DNA of 64,000 nucleotides from Caprella mutica (Eukaryota > Arthropoda > Malacostraca > Amphipoda > Caprellidae): assembly GCA_947561585.1 (NCBI GenBank), contig CANNZV010000334.1, forward strand, positions 248,001 through 312,000, given 5' to 3'. The position numbers were made by a program, and so were the translations under genes. Within the stretch, counting starts at the first letter, position 1. Each line of letters starts with the position of its first letter. The notes under the pieces are model-generated. The model had not been told where the DNA came from and did not search any database. It saw only the letters and a list, made by a program, of their open reading frames with translations. Below are positions 11,291 to 23,058 of this stretch, piece by piece.

Positions 11291-11640
11291 TAGGGGTTTA
11301 TCGCTGACTATATCGCTGACGTCAAATGAAATAGTTAAACATAAAAAAAGTGACTACATGAAGAAGATGAATTATTGAGTCACCTATCACTGTCGGTGAC
11401 AAGCTCGTGGATGCAGAAAAGCAACTACGTGAATGCAGTCACATACCAAGGAATGCGATGAAAAGGAATACAATCAACGGTGGCTGTACTCACAGATTGA
11501 AAAGGAAAATGAAGAGGTGATAGTAAATGAAGCATATGAGCCTGCCAAAACAAAATCTAGAAACTTGTATTTGAAGAGCAACATCCAAGAGCTATCCTTG
11601 AAAAACTATCAAGTTTCAAAATTTTGCCATGTGATAGTAT
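11291..11640 (+). repeat. 350-bp repeat, copy in unit 2
   Basis: Counterpart of the copy at 1080. Its right end is cut by the 7.6-kb insertion, which lies immediately after the conserved TGTGATAGTATGTAC. Confidence 0.7.
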
Positions 11641-13497
11641 GTACTATCACGGAAAAGAGTATCCGTCAGCTGTTGTAGTATGCTATTTTAGCAGTTTTGA
11701 CCTTTCTAATTTTTAGCATGTGGCATTTTAGAGAGTATTCCTCCGCGTTCAAAAATCCCCCAATAAGGAGGAGCCTATTACCGGGGTAAAATGCTAGGGT
11801 AATTGGGTGAAATGGGAGATTAGATATGTGTATCTAGAGGAGGGACGGGGGTCATTCATATCGATTTCTGACAAGTGATTAGATATTATTTTTGTATTAT
11901 TTAAATTAAAGTATAAACATATAGTTTCATTTGTATCATCCATGCAATGTTCATTTTGTAATGAATACATGTATTTTTTTATAATTTGAAATGCATATTT
12001 ATAATTTTGAAATTTTCCATTCAATTACCCTTGGTATATATTTCTTACGAGTTACTCTTGTATGTTTTTATGCAATTTACTTTTGACCAATTTTCGTTCT
12101 AATATTGAAACTAATAACTATTCGAATTTGAGGTAAAAGTAGATTTCTAGCTTTAGCTTTATCAAATCTCATTAATTCCAAAAATATTATTTATGACAAC
12201 CATTCACACAAGTTAAACTAATCCTCTTCAGATATGATTTTAAATAACTTCGCTTCTTCTACACCTTTAAATTATTTGTTCTCCTATAGGCTATATTATT
12301 AAAACTATAATACACGTTTTCAACTTTGTGGTAAATGTCTATAGTTTTATTTTTAGTTATGTCAAATCTTTTTCCACGAATATTTTATATTATAATCATT
12401 CACACAAGAGCATTTAATCGTCTAATGATATGATTTTTAATAGCTTCGCATTTTTTTCACATTTAAATAATTTGCTGGACGGGATATAACCAGTTTCGGT
12501 TATAATCCGGAGATTTTCTGCATTCAGAATTTCAATAAACTAATAGTGGTGACTAATTTAGTCGATAAGACAAGTTTCTCTTCTTTTTCGAAGTCCTTTA
12601 TGTGTATTATCTTTTTTAATTCATTCACTATATTGGCCAAATGAGGAAGTTATTAAAATTTGTGTTTTTAAAATGATAATAAATTAATAATTCATCTTAC
12701 GTCTTAATTTAATGACGACAATCATTAAGTTGCTGACAAGCATTTTTCTCTATTTTCATCAACTTATAAATAAGTAATTAGTAATTACCTATACGGCTAT
12801 ACCGATACTTTCTATCTTTTATTGAAGTTATTTAATTGAAAAATTCTTTTAGGCTAAAGAATAAAATAAAGCTATGACTAAGTTGTAACTTAATCTATTT
12901 AGTTTAGATTTTAAATGCAGTAATTTAATGGATTTTTTTATCATCAAGTGAACTGATTCTTTGCAGTTAAATTTTTTTATATATTAAATGCTTGCACGAC
13001 CTATTGACAAGCAGTGATATAGTGAACTAAAAATAACTGAAGTGATTATAATTTTTCTTCTCAATTAATGTCACATCGCCAACGTTGACAATAAAATAAG
13101 TTACAAAGTTCTATGAGATGAACCAAAAGAAATTTCTCCATGAACTGAACGAATGTAGCCTACTGCAGTTTTGGTGCTTAATTTGTGACATCGGAGTGAA
13201 ACTGGGATTCATGACAACTGTCAACTAAGGCTTTCAACTTGCAAGCTCTATCTCTTATCATACAATATTAGTTTTTTACTTAAAAAATAAGAAATAAAGG
13301 ATCAATATTAGAAAATGGATAATTATTTTATATTTATAAAAAATAGTGTTTTACAAAAGTTGAAGATAACATAAATCAGGTAAAAATTTAAAAAACTACT
13401 ACACGACTAAATACACTTGCAGGTTATTTTAAAGTAAAAACTACCCGATACAATTTTTACTAAAATAAAGGATTTCTGATTAGTACTAGTTTAGATT

Positions 13498-13522
13498 AGA
13501 TTGATACAAGAAGTATCAATCT
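13498..13522. other. Perfect 10-bp stem hairpin
   Basis: AGATTGATAC and GTATCAATCT surround a 5-nt loop. It lies inside the 7.6-kb element; role unknown. Confidence 0.4.
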
Positions 13523-13756
13523 TAGAACAATTTTTAAAAGCTTAGGGTTGAATGATTAACATGAACTTACAATATACAATTAATTCTATATTTACCTAAG
13601 ATTAAAGTTCTTCAAACGCATAAAAATAAATAAAATACACAAATTAGTTCGGTATTTAATGCACTTCCTTTTCACGGAAAAATGTCGTTGAAAATCTAAA
13701 AGTAACAAGCATGAATAAATGGATATCACAGGGAATGAGACCAGACTTCCTGGGAA

Positions 13757-14075
13757 TGATGAGAACTCATCTGATAGTGATTAGTACTTTCCTGATGAGA
13801 ACTACACTGATAGTGATTAGTACTGTCCTGATGAGAACTCATCTGATAGTGATTAGTACTGTCCTGATGAGAACTACACTGACAGTGATTAGTACTGTCC
13901 TGATGGGAAATTCACTGACAGTGATTAGTACTGTCCTGATGGGAAATTCACCGATGAGAACTTCACCGATGAGAACTGCACCGATGAGAACTGCACCGAT
14001 GAGAACTGCACCGATGAGAACTGCACCGATGAGAACTGCACTGATGAGAACTGCACTGATGAGAACTGCAGTGGT
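13757..14075. repeat. 36-bp and 15-bp minisatellites
   Basis: About five units of a 36-bp repeat (GATGAGAACTCATCTGATAG as its first 20 bases) pass into about eight units of a 15-bp repeat, GATGAGAACTGCACC. The shared GATGAGAACT core suggests the short array arose from the long one. The forward frame at 13711-14085 is a by-product of the repeat. Confidence 0.9.
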
Positions 14076-14259
14076 GCGAAGTTAATTGAATCTGAAAATG
14101 TTTACAAACAAATTGATTAAAAAATCTCTGATGTTGACTTAGAATTACGCTACAAACAATTATTAACAAGATAAAACAAATTGAATAGATTTTATTTTAA
14201 TCTCGTACTATAATATTTTTTTTTTTCATTATACTAGGTTATATATTTTTTCATTATAC

Positions 14260-14640
14260 TAGGGGTTTAACGTCGTGCTTCAGTCATATCGTGACTATTT
14301 GCTTCAGTCATATCGTGACTATTTCGCTGACGTAAAAGGAAATTAAATACAAGGGACTAGAAGAAGCAGTCAGAAAGGAAAGTGGCTCCATGAACAAAGG
14401 CACTTACAACCGTTGGTGACAATGCTCATGGATGCAGAAAAGCAACTCCGTGAATGCAGTCACTTACCATGGAATGTGACGAAACGGGACGCAAGCACCG
14501 GTGGCTGCCCTCACGGATGGAAAAGGAAAATGAAGAGGTAATAGTAAATGAAGCCTACGAGCCTACCTAACACAAAAATCTAAGACCTCGTAGTTGAAGA
14601 GCATAACCCTAGCGCTATTCTACAAAATCCTGAACAATGT
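14260..14640 (+). repeat. Diverged 350-bp repeat, element copy a
   Basis: Begins TAGGGGTTTAACG and shares GGATGCAGAAAAGCAACT and AAATGAAGAGGT with the unit copies. A duplicated CTTCAGTCATATCGTGACTA lies near its start. The frame encoding MEKENEEVIVNEAYE is intact here. Confidence 0.65.
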
Positions 14641-15878
14641 GTATTCGAAGCACATTTGGTTATGTTAAAAGAATCCACATTCGAGTGGCAAGGAAGAAAC
14701 AAGATTTGATAGAAAACAAGATTAATGGAAAGTAGAACACAGATAGATTGAAATCCTTACTGTGATCAGAGTGTGTTTCGAATTTTAAAAATCAAACTTA
14801 CAAAATATTTACCCAAAGGACTAAAAAGAGTGGCACCTCGATCTAATATTTTTAATTTTTTCTTTATGTTGATGAATTAAGAGGTTATACCGCAAACGAT
14901 GGAAAGAAAAGGATAATTTAAAATGAGTAAAGAAAAGACAACAAAGTTATTTTTGGAAATTGCAAGATAAGGTTGAATAGATGTTTAGCATTAGAAACGT
15001 GGTTTTATAGAAACACTACATTTATCTTCTATTACTCGAGACCAGCTGTTAGATAAAGTCTAATTCCAATCCGTAGAATACTTACTACAATTAATGCTAC
15101 AAAGGACTATATTACAAACTAATTGGCAAAAAGTCTAATTAATTTAAACGAAACTAAAGACCTCTACAAAAGAGATAATTGAATTTTACTAATTTCTTGT
15201 AATTAAATATTGGTCATTTTTTTAAACAAGATTATAGCTTTATGGAAACAGAAATTGTACTGAAAAAGGTTAATACATATTTGTTTCAAAAATGGAAGGA
15301 AGTATTTAATTTTATTCGATTTGTTGTCAAAGGAGATGCAAAGAACGAAACTGTAAAATAGAAAAAATGAAAGTCAATAAGTTGAAAATACTGAACAATG
15401 TCACTAAACTACTTAATTTTATTTAAATGTTCAAATATGAATGTCACAAGACTAATGAAATATTGTAGAAACTCTCATTTTAGCGGCAAGTTACATGTTG
15501 AAGTAATCTAGAATATTGTATAAATTAAGCTATTCGTATTATCAGTAAATTTTAAGAGTTTAAACGTTATTTTAGTTTAATGATTTAATGAGTCAAGAGT
15601 TCCAAACTGGAGTATGAACAAAAAGCTACAGTTAAAAAAAAAGTAACTATATAAGCGTTTAATTAATTATTACCAGTACTCTGAATATTTGCAAATTTTA
15701 ATACTAGCAAAATAAATAACCGTTTATCACCATGGAGTGGATATGAACAGTCAGTATTTAAGAATTCAGTATTTCAGAAACTAAAGAAACCATAAGTTGT
15801 GTATTTACAATTACCAATTGTAAAGTATTTGGACGAAATAATTTACAATTGCCAATCAACTTAATTGAAAGTTTTTAG

Positions 15879-16200
15879 GCCATATCGTTGATATTGAAAA
15901 GAAATTGAATATATATGGGGCTTGAAGTAACAGTTATAAAGGAAAGAGACTCCATGAAAGAATAATCTACCACCAGTCGGAGACAACGCTCATGGATGCT
16001 AAAAAAAAATCCATGACTGCAGTCACTTACCAAGGAATGTGATGAAAAGAGTCACCAACACCGGTGGCAGCACTCACAGATGGAAAAGGAAAATGAAGAG
16101 GTGATAATAAATGAAGCCTACCGGACACAAAAAAAAACATACGAGTTATCCTCAGAAACTACAATTAGCCACAAAAATGATAAGCCTGAAGCTGTTGTGC
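15879..16200 (+). repeat. Diverged 350-bp repeat, element copy b
   Basis: Starts GGCCATATCGTTGAT. The same frame gives MEKENEEVIINEAY and stays open to 16307. It is more diverged at the 5' end than copy a. Confidence 0.6.
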
Positions 16201-16675
16201 CCTTCTCTTATATTCACCTGAACAGATTGAGGATACAGCCACTGGGGGCATTGCAATTAGCCTACTATACATATTATATCTTTAAACAATTTTCATACAT
16301 TTTTTAAATTATATATTTATGAAACATAACTGATACGAATAACTTTGCTAATTATATCAGTTATCACTGAACTAATAGAAATTTGTCCTTACCAATTGAG
16401 AATAGGGAGATTTGCACTGCTGTCGTTTGATTCTTCCGCTTCCTTGTGAGAAGTGATCTGGTCATAGGTAGTGGTCTTTAGAGTTCCACCTAGCGAATGC
16501 TCGCTCTACCCATTGAACTGGAAACAAATTTTAATAATATAAATTAGTATATAAGTTATTGTTATTGACTAGGTTTGATGCGAATATAATGGTTTCGAAA
16601 TTTCGTTAATCGGAGAATAAATAGAAAAGACCTTAATATAGATCTAGCAGTTAGATTGGAAAGAGACACCGTGAT

Positions 16676-16748
16676 TGGAATGAAAGAGACTCGTCAATGG
16701 AATGAAAGAGACTCGTCAATGGAATGAAAGAGACTCGTCAATGGAATG
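16676..16748. repeat. 22-bp tandem repeat
   Basis: Three complete copies and one partial copy of GGAATGAAAGAGACTCGTCA plus two bases. The GAAAGAGACTC core also appears in the 350-bp repeat copy at 15945, suggesting it was amplified from that family. Confidence 0.8.
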
Positions 16749-17112
16749 TTATGGAATGAGAATCTAGTAATCGCGGAAGTAAGAGGAAAATGAAAAAACA
16801 GGGTGCAAAAACATATTGCAAATTATATTAATAAACAATCTAAGACTACATTGTTATCCCTATCTAGTGCTATTCTACAAAACAGTGAATTTCAATGAAA
16901 CAAAAAGGAAAAAAACTTGGTCATCATCCAATTTGCAACTGTTCGTATCGAAAAATTCTCTGCCTCTTTCTTCAATTCATGACTGTTACATAGTGTCATT
17001 CGTTGAAAACTCTCATAAATGCAACATGAATATCTTACATATTTACTCTTATGAATTTAAGATAGTTTTTTTTAGTATAAAGTTATTAATAAATAATCTC
17101 TGTTAATTTAAG

Positions 17113-17455
17113 TAGGGGCTTAACGTTTTCTTTGGATCCAAAGGCCATATCGCTGACAATGAAATTAAATACAAGGGACTGGAAGAAGCAGTATGAAAGG
17201 AAAGTGGCTCCATGAACAAAGTCACCTACCACCGTCGGTGACAATGCTCATGAATACTAAAGAGCTACTCCGAGAATGCATTCACTTAAAACGAATAAAA
17301 AAGGACCCAATTTAAGGTCCGGAGAATACACTCACGGATGGAAGATTAAAATGAAAAGGGGATAGTAAATTAAGCCTACAAGCTTATTTAATAAACCTAA
17401 AAGTCGAAGACCTTGTATTTTGAAAGCATAAACCTAGTGCTATCCTCTAAAACTG
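17113..17455 (+). repeat. Diverged 350-bp repeat, element copy c
   Basis: Starts TAGGGGCTTAACG, then GGCCATATCGCTGACAATG. It shares the CACCGTCGGTGACAATGCTC block with other copies, but the peptide-encoding part is degraded. Confidence 0.6.
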
Positions 17456-17577
17456 CAAGTGGCGTAAAAAGATAAACATAATAAGAATGAAAAAAGACAA
17501 TTATTAATCCAATTAACAACAGTTCGAGGCCAAAGAGAACCCTCTTCTATTAAATCCACCACAAATAGCTTCATGAT

Positions 17578-17810
17578 AGGGTCACGCAGGTAAATTTCGG
17601 CCCACTTACTAACTGCGGCCTTTAACAACTGAAACATCATAGCTTCAAAACACACGTCAAAACTTAAATTAATAAGTTATAGCATTCACTGTGCTTCTTT
17701 TGATAGCTATGCAACATTTTAATGTAATTTTGATTCAAAATGTTTTATAAAGACTCTCTTGAGAGGGCTGCAATAAAAAATTAAGGGCCGCAATTTACCT
17801 GCGTGACCCT
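17578..17810. mobile_element. Inverted-repeat remnant, possibly hAT-like
   Basis: AGGGTCACGCAGGTAAAT at 17578 is matched by an inverted copy ending 17810, each followed inward by a GCGGCCC-type block. GGCCGC-rich subterminal sequence recalls non-autonomous hAT elements. The flanking duplication is not convincing. Confidence 0.4.
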
Positions 17811-19612
17811 AGAGCTCATGCAGACTTATAAATTCTTTGATACCCAGAAAGAAAGAAATTTCTTAAGAGTTACCTGCACAAAATAAAAAAGAGAATTTGG
17901 TAGTAGAATTAGAAGATAAAAATTATGGGAAAAATAAATTAGGTGAATATACGTAATTACATTTACCGTTTAACACTAAACTTGAGCATCCAGCTGTTCC
18001 GAAAATTATTCGTAGGTTTTCCCTTTTTTTAAAGTGCATAAATATGGTTATATCTATAGGTATTGTGAGACTAAAACCTGAAAAAGATTTGAATTTAAAG
18101 GTATTTATAAATACAGAAAGAACAATTTAAACAAAAAGTATATACTACAGTCTACATTATAGAACTATGACGTAAACCGGCGGCTATTTACGAATGGAAG
18201 AATCATATGCATAATAGAACATTTAATAAAGTATATACCTACCTAAAATCTAGAAGTCTGGAGGGTAAAATAAAAAAATAAAATGTGGTTATAAGCTACA
18301 GCTCTAGGTGTTTTTTTTTTCTTTCTATTCCATGTCTACAGATCGTATTCAAAGGAATTTAGGCACAATAATATAGAGTAGAATTCCGTATTTTTTACAG
18401 AGTAATGTAAAGAAGTGCATAAAATCTAATTTTGTTATTTCGTAAACTGTTCCAAATCTCGACATTTTGCAGGTTTGGATACCTATAAACAATGGTTCCA
18501 CTCACTAACTATAGAAAAAATTCTGAAGCTCGGTGTTATTTCAAAGTTCAGAAGTAAAGATACAAAAGTTTTGGAAGCACACATTTTGGCAATAAATTGC
18601 AAATTCCATCAGCAATTTCAAGAAAATCTGTGAAATATTGATAAATTTTATAATTTGAAATGAAATCAAGAACAAAAACACTTGACATTGAGCTGGACTT
18701 AGTCTCAGCTATCAGCAAAAAGCAAAAAATCAACTGGTAAATATATTTAGAGTTCATATACAAGAAGAAAACAACTAGCTCAGAAATCTGATCAGTCTTT
18801 CGAATATCTCAATTTCAAGGATGCCTAAAAATGATAGCATTAACAATTTTTCACAGAGTTAAAAAATATAGCTTAAAATTTTGAATCTAGAACTTAGAAA
18901 ATTTAAGCGAAAAAAATTAATTTACAAATGTTTAAGTAAAAAATATAGTTCCATATGAGCATGACAATAAAAAATAGAGTCCTCAGCTAGAAAGACTGAA
19001 GAATAACTTATCCAGGGTAAAGTGAAATTATCTAAAGAAAGACTAATTTTCGATCTGCCTAAAACACAAGTTTTTAAATAGAGAGAGTGAAATTTGATGA
19101 CTTTTCACCATGACGGCTGAAGACGAAATGTCCCGCACTGCATGAAAAAGAATGGAAATTTCTTACATGCGGGGGTAAAATGAGAATTTGGGGTAGCGTA
19201 CGATAATCCGTGGTACAGTCGGAACTAGATTATTCATGCGCGCCTCAGAAATTGGACGGATACACTTTTCCGCGATAGTACATATGAAAATACAAATAAA
19301 ATATTAGTAATATTGCAGATATTTAAAAAAATATTGATATTTTAGAATAATTTCTAATTAAATTAGATTAAGGTATAACAGTAAAAATAAATAACAATAT
19401 TACATTTGTATATGTAAATCTCTAAAATAAGTACAATAATAAATAAATAACAGGATTTCTGGACTCAAATTTTATTTGTTGTGGTAAACAGCTAAATTTC
19501 ACTGAAAATGATAGCCATCCACATCCACAGTATAAGACAGGGATTTGATGTTCAGATTAAGTGAAGAATTAAATGTCTCATTACAAGTAAAATGAATGAA
19601 TGAATTTATTTC

Positions 19613-19617
19613 CTTTA
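19613..19617. other. Left target-site duplication of outer LTR element
   Basis: CTTTA here and again at 34871-34875. Units 1, 3 and 4 have it once (1767-1771 in unit 1). Confidence 0.85.
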
Positions 19618-19817
19618 TGTTATGATGGCACCTCAGTTACATTTATAGCTAACTTGTTAGTCTGTGTTTAGCATTGTGTAAGTAGTCATGTATAGTTACA
19701 AAACGTTCATGTACGTGTGTGTACTGCTAGGTGACATTAGTAATTAGTAGGTGTGATTTGGTAGTCTATTAAATAACCTGAAACTGATCAGTCGTCTCCT
19801 TACTACCCACTACAAAA
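19618..19817 (+). repeat. 5' LTR of outer Ty3/gypsy element
   Basis: 200 bp beginning TGTTATGATGG and ending CACTACAAAA. It differs from the 3' LTR at one position that I found (GTGACATTAG versus GTGACATTAA). The end lacks the usual terminal CA. A putative primer-binding site TGGCGACAAGGA starts at 19819. Confidence 0.93.
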
Positions 19818-19880
19818 TTGGCGACAAGGATCTTCTCTTTAGAATACAGTTATAACTAGTGGTATTCTTTGAAAGGAAAC

Positions 19881-20891
19881 ATGGGAGAGTCTACATCAGT
19901 GGTAATTCACAGTCAAGTCAATATGTTTCAATCTGAAATTGAGACTGTGGATGAGTTTCTTGAACGTTTCAAGCTACAAAACTATGATGCTTTGCGAAAA
20001 GCAAGTAAAGATGACAAACGTTCTGCTATGTTACTCGCTGACATTCAGAGACGAATGAAACCTACACCTCTAACTGACTGCACATTCGAAAAGTTAGAGG
20101 CGCAACTGATTATATCGTATGGAGTCAAGAAATCAGTAATTGGAGCCTCTGTTAATTTCCACAGCCGAAAGCAAAAGGAGTCTGAGACAATTGAAGCTTT
20201 CGCTATGAGTCTCAACAGTATGGCCTCACTGTGCGAGTACGATGAGTGCTGCAGGGATAAACTCCTCAGGAACGTTTTCATCAGTGGCTTGAGGTCTGTT
20301 AAGCTTATAAAAGCTTTAATTTCTGATGCAGGCACTAAGTCTTTCGCTAAGTGTGTAGAACGTGCCAAGGTTTTGGAACAAATTTCCATTGATGTTGAGG
20401 AAATTGCACCTGAAAATACCTTTTTGCAGAGAACAAACAAAGTATCTACTTCAAGAGTATCATCCAGTCGCAATGTAAAGTCTGTTCCAGCCTCCTACAA
20501 GTGCATTCGCTGTGGCACATCGGGGAAACACTTTGCATCTGAATGTTTTGCTTTAGAACGGATGTGTTATAACTGTTCAAAAAAGGGACACATCTCTAAG
20601 GTTTGCAAGGCTAAAAGAACTCAAGTGCAAGACTATACTAATTACGTGGAACCGGATGAAGAGTTAGACCCATTGCAGTTTGTGACCCTGAAACACGTTA
20701 GCACTGATACACTGGTTGAACCATCAAAACGTTGTTTTCAAGAAACGTTCTCAACGGCAGATGCATTGCCTTATAGCGCACACAAGGTGTGTGCACGTCC
20801 AGATAAGCTGCGCAGTGACATGTCTGCGCATGAAGGTGGGCGTGACTTCTCACCTTTGGATACTGTCCATGTCAATCATTTTTTAGGATGA
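19881..20891 (+). CDS. gag: Gag of outer element
   Basis: 336 residues from the first ATG at 19881; an upstream in-frame TTG at 19869 is unlikely to be used. The N-terminal two thirds is an alpha-helical capsid-like region. Two zinc knuckles follow near residues 210-245: CIRCGTSGKHFASEC, with one extra residue before the His, and the canonical CYNCSKKGHISKVC. These bind RNA during particle assembly. The frame ends HFLG-stop, where T TTT TTA at 20879-20885 is in exact phase for a -1 shift and the stop comes one codon later. Pol overlaps by ATGA. Confidence 0.88.
   Translation: MGESTSVVIHSQVNMFQSEIETVDEFLERFKLQNYDALRKASKDDKRSAMLLADIQRRMKPTPLTDCTFEKLEAQLIISYGVKKSVIGASVNFHSRKQKESETIEAFAMSLNSMASLCEYDECCRDKLLRNVFISGLRSVKLIKALISDAGTKSFAKCVERAKVLEQISIDVEEIAPENTFLQRTNKVSTSRVSSSRNVKSVPASYKCIRCGTSGKHFASECFALERMCYNCSKKGHISKVCKAKRTQVQDYTNYVEPDEELDPLQFVTLKHVSTDTLVEPSKRCFQETFSTADALPYSAHKVCARPDKLRSDMSAHEGGRDFSPLDTVHVNHFLG
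20879..20891 (+). promoter_or_regulatory. -1 frameshift site U UUU UUA
   Basis: Zero-frame codons are CAT TTT TTA GGA TGA, so the heptamer T TTT TTA matches the retroviral X XXY YYZ rule in phase. Pol is the -1 frame. A TGA in the pol frame at 20843-20845 limits the shift to the 20846-20888 interval. No downstream structure was evaluated. Confidence 0.7.
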
Positions 20892-21766
20892 ACTTCATTC
20901 TGCTACCAATTGAATCTAAACCTGTGATTGTTAAATGCGAACTTCAAGGAAAGTATTCAGTTGGTTTTGAGGTCGATTCAGGTTCTCACTTATCTACCAT
21001 TAATGTGAGTCATGTAAGGCATATGAATGTTCCTATAAGTACTACTAAGGTGAGAGCTAAGGGCTATAGTAATACGGAGATCAATTTTGAAGGAGAAGTC
21101 TGCCTCTCCGTTAAGTTTCATTCTGTTATTGTATCTCATACTTTCTTAGTTGTTAGTGGTGATAGAACTTCACTTTTAGGCAGAGATTTGTGTGAGAAAT
21201 TAGGTATTAAGATACACCTACCTGATAATATTTCAAATATTCATAGTGTAAATACTGATATTTTTGTGAAATATAAATTGTTTCTTAGTGATAAGTTTAT
21301 TTCAAACGTCACAGATAAAGTGTATCTCAATGTTGATAAGGATGCAAAACCAATATTTTGTAAGGCACGCCCTGTACCATTTCGTCTAAAAGACAGCATT
21401 CAGTTAGAGCTAGATAGATTAGTAACGGGTGGTATTTTAACTAAAGTGTACTATTCAGAGTGGGCGTGTCCTACTGTAAATGTACTCAAATCTGACGGCA
21501 GTATTCGAATTTGTGGAGATTATTCGATGACTTTGAATAAATGCATGAGTACTGTGCAATATTCATTACCAACTGTTGATGAAGTTTTAGGTAATATTGG
21601 TCATGCACGTGTTTTTTCAAAGATAGATTTAAAGAATGCATTTTTACAACTTCCTTTAGATAAAAGTTGCAGAAAATATACGACCATTAACACATGCCAA
21701 GGGTTATACCAGTACAATTATTTACCATTCGGTACATCAAGCTCGCCCGCAATTTTTCAATCATAC
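20888..21766 (+). pseudogene. pol: Pol of outer element, 5' part (protease and RT start)
   Basis: 293 codons before the inner element cuts the frame exactly after a TAC codon. The aspartic protease motif DSG is at residues 30-32. The reverse transcriptase follows with GGILTKVYYSEWACPTVNVL, the KIDLKNAFLQLPL block and the LPFGTSSSPAIFQ block. The catalytic aspartate pair lies beyond the insertion, at about 32818. Reading resumes in frame after the inner element's target duplication, so this insertion alone caused no other lesion. Confidence 0.88.
21762..21766. other. Left target-site duplication of inner element
   Basis: CATAC here and at 32787-32791, flanking the 11-kb element. Confidence 0.8.
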
Positions 21767-22544
21767 TATTAATGCTTTTGGTTACTTATTGTCTTTTAGC
21801 CATTAATATTTAGGGTATCTAATCTGACTGCCCACTTGGGTGCTATTCACTATTAGGAATTCTTATTTTGGTTTTGAGTGATTCTCTATAGAACTACGGC
21901 AAGGAGAAATGAAACGCAATTCAATACACACTTATATTCACTAAGAAATGTTAGAGTTACAGAGTATTGACAATTTAGTTTGCACAGAGTGACGGCGTAC
22001 AGGCGACGATTGACTCGTACTAATTACGGGAGTTGAAGATTATTACTGAACTCTCTATAAAGGGAACTTGCCCCTTTTATAAGTATACTTTCACCAAGTA
22101 TCTTGGTGCGGGGAATTTGGAAATCGGAAGAGAAATTGTGTCGAGGTTGTTTTTAACTAAAATCAAATAATACAAAAAATGTATTTACTAATTTTGAGCT
22201 CTTGTTAAGGCTCACGTCTCTCTCATAACTGTCCGACAAATACATTAAACTCAGTCAATTTACGACCGCCTTTGTAGCCTTTCTATATATCAGCTAGTTT
22301 TTTGTGCCCCTTTAGGAGTTGTTCCTTTAGAGAATAAATATGCATGTGTGCTTAAGGCAAAAAACAGATATCTAATTTAGTCAAGGTTTCAACAGATGGT
22401 TATTCGTTTTACAGATAAATAGTATACTCATGAAATACAATAATAATTAAGTATATGTGTAATTTAATTACTGTAACTCTTCAAAGTAAACATATAAATG
22501 AAATATCAAACTTTTCGTTTTTCTAGACCAATATACCGTTAACA
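21767..22544 (-). repeat. 3' LTR of inner element (minus orientation)
   Basis: 778 bp, TGTTAACGG at its 5' end and ATTAATA at its 3' end in element orientation. It has the same length as the other LTR at 32009, and I found one mismatch (TCTCTCAT versus TCTCCCAT). The polypurine tract AAGGGGGGGATAG abuts it on the minus strand. Confidence 0.92.
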
Positions 22545-22557
22545 CTATCCCCCCCTT
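22545..22557 (-). promoter_or_regulatory. Polypurine tract of inner element
   Basis: AAGGGGGGGATAG on the minus strand, directly upstream of the 3' LTR start TGTTAAC. This is the expected plus-strand primer and it fixes the LTR boundary. Confidence 0.8.
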
Positions 22558-22728
22558 AAAAAAGAAAATTACAAAGTAATTTTCAACAGAAAAGCAAGTT
22601 TAACTAAGCCTAAACAAGCAAAGAAAAGTAAACTATGATCTATCACGAAGTAATGTTAGTGAAAATATAAAAAGCGTAAAAGAAAAAATAAAAAATTTCG
22701 AAAATGGGTTGATGTAGAGGTTGACGTG

Positions 22729-23058
22729 TCAGCTGTCATCGGTCATCTGTGGTGAGGGAAGTCCCATTGTGTCAGAGACAGGAGGAACCGGCTCACAGGA
22801 TTGTGTGGCAACCTTCATGGTGTGTGTGTAGGTATGTATGTAGACCGCAAGTGCTGCACCGGGCGTAGCCACGACCTTGGTTAGCTGTCGTGTTGTAAGC
22901 ACTGCTCAGCAGTCCATGTGACCTTGGGTGCCAAAGGGTCCAATGGCTGGAAGGTAAGTGTTCCCGGACCCCACCATCATGCCATCATAGGTTGGTGCCA
23001 CTCGTCCATCAATGCCATCATCAATGCTAACGGAAGTTAGCGCCCATGTGGTGTTGAA
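22729..23058 (-). other. Coding-like GC-rich block downstream of env
   Basis: In the 785-bp 3' region of the inner element, one minus frame is open for about 108 codons except for a single TGA at 22906-22908. Composition is richer in GC than the flanks. The first part includes GRVAPTYDGMMVGSGNTY and the second KVVATPGAALAVYIHTYTH. No clear start codon and no family recognised. It could be an extra element gene, a captured host fragment, or chance. Confidence 0.35.

Larger units (their letters stand above)
11645..19277. mobile_element. 7.6-kb DNA transposon with GTAC target duplication
   Basis: The ends are inverted repeats of 23 bp with two mismatches; the first 20 bases read TATCnCGGAAAAGnGTATCC. 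GTAC is present on both sides (11641-11644 and 19278-19281) but once in units 1, 3 and 4, so a 4-bp target duplication is directly seen. The interior is AT-rich, with minisatellites, a hAT-like inverted repeat and three diverged copies of the 350-bp repeat. No transposase was recognised, so it is either non-autonomous or has a decayed or multi-exon transposase. A 4-bp duplication fits groups such as Sola, but I cannot assign it. Confidence 0.8.

Noticed and set aside
13711..14085. Repetitive protein of 124 residues
   Set aside because: Produced by minisatellites with units of 36 and 15 bp; no conserved domain or flanking gene structure.
16816..17106. 96-codon frame in the 7.6-kb element
   Set aside because: AT-biased composition, no domain, no similarity to transposases that I can recognise.
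17440..17655. Minus-strand 71-codon frame
   Set aside because: Overlaps an inverted-repeat remnant; the translation follows the repeat rather than a protein family.
20045..20473. Antisense frame of 142 codons
   Set aside because: Shadow of the outer element gag.
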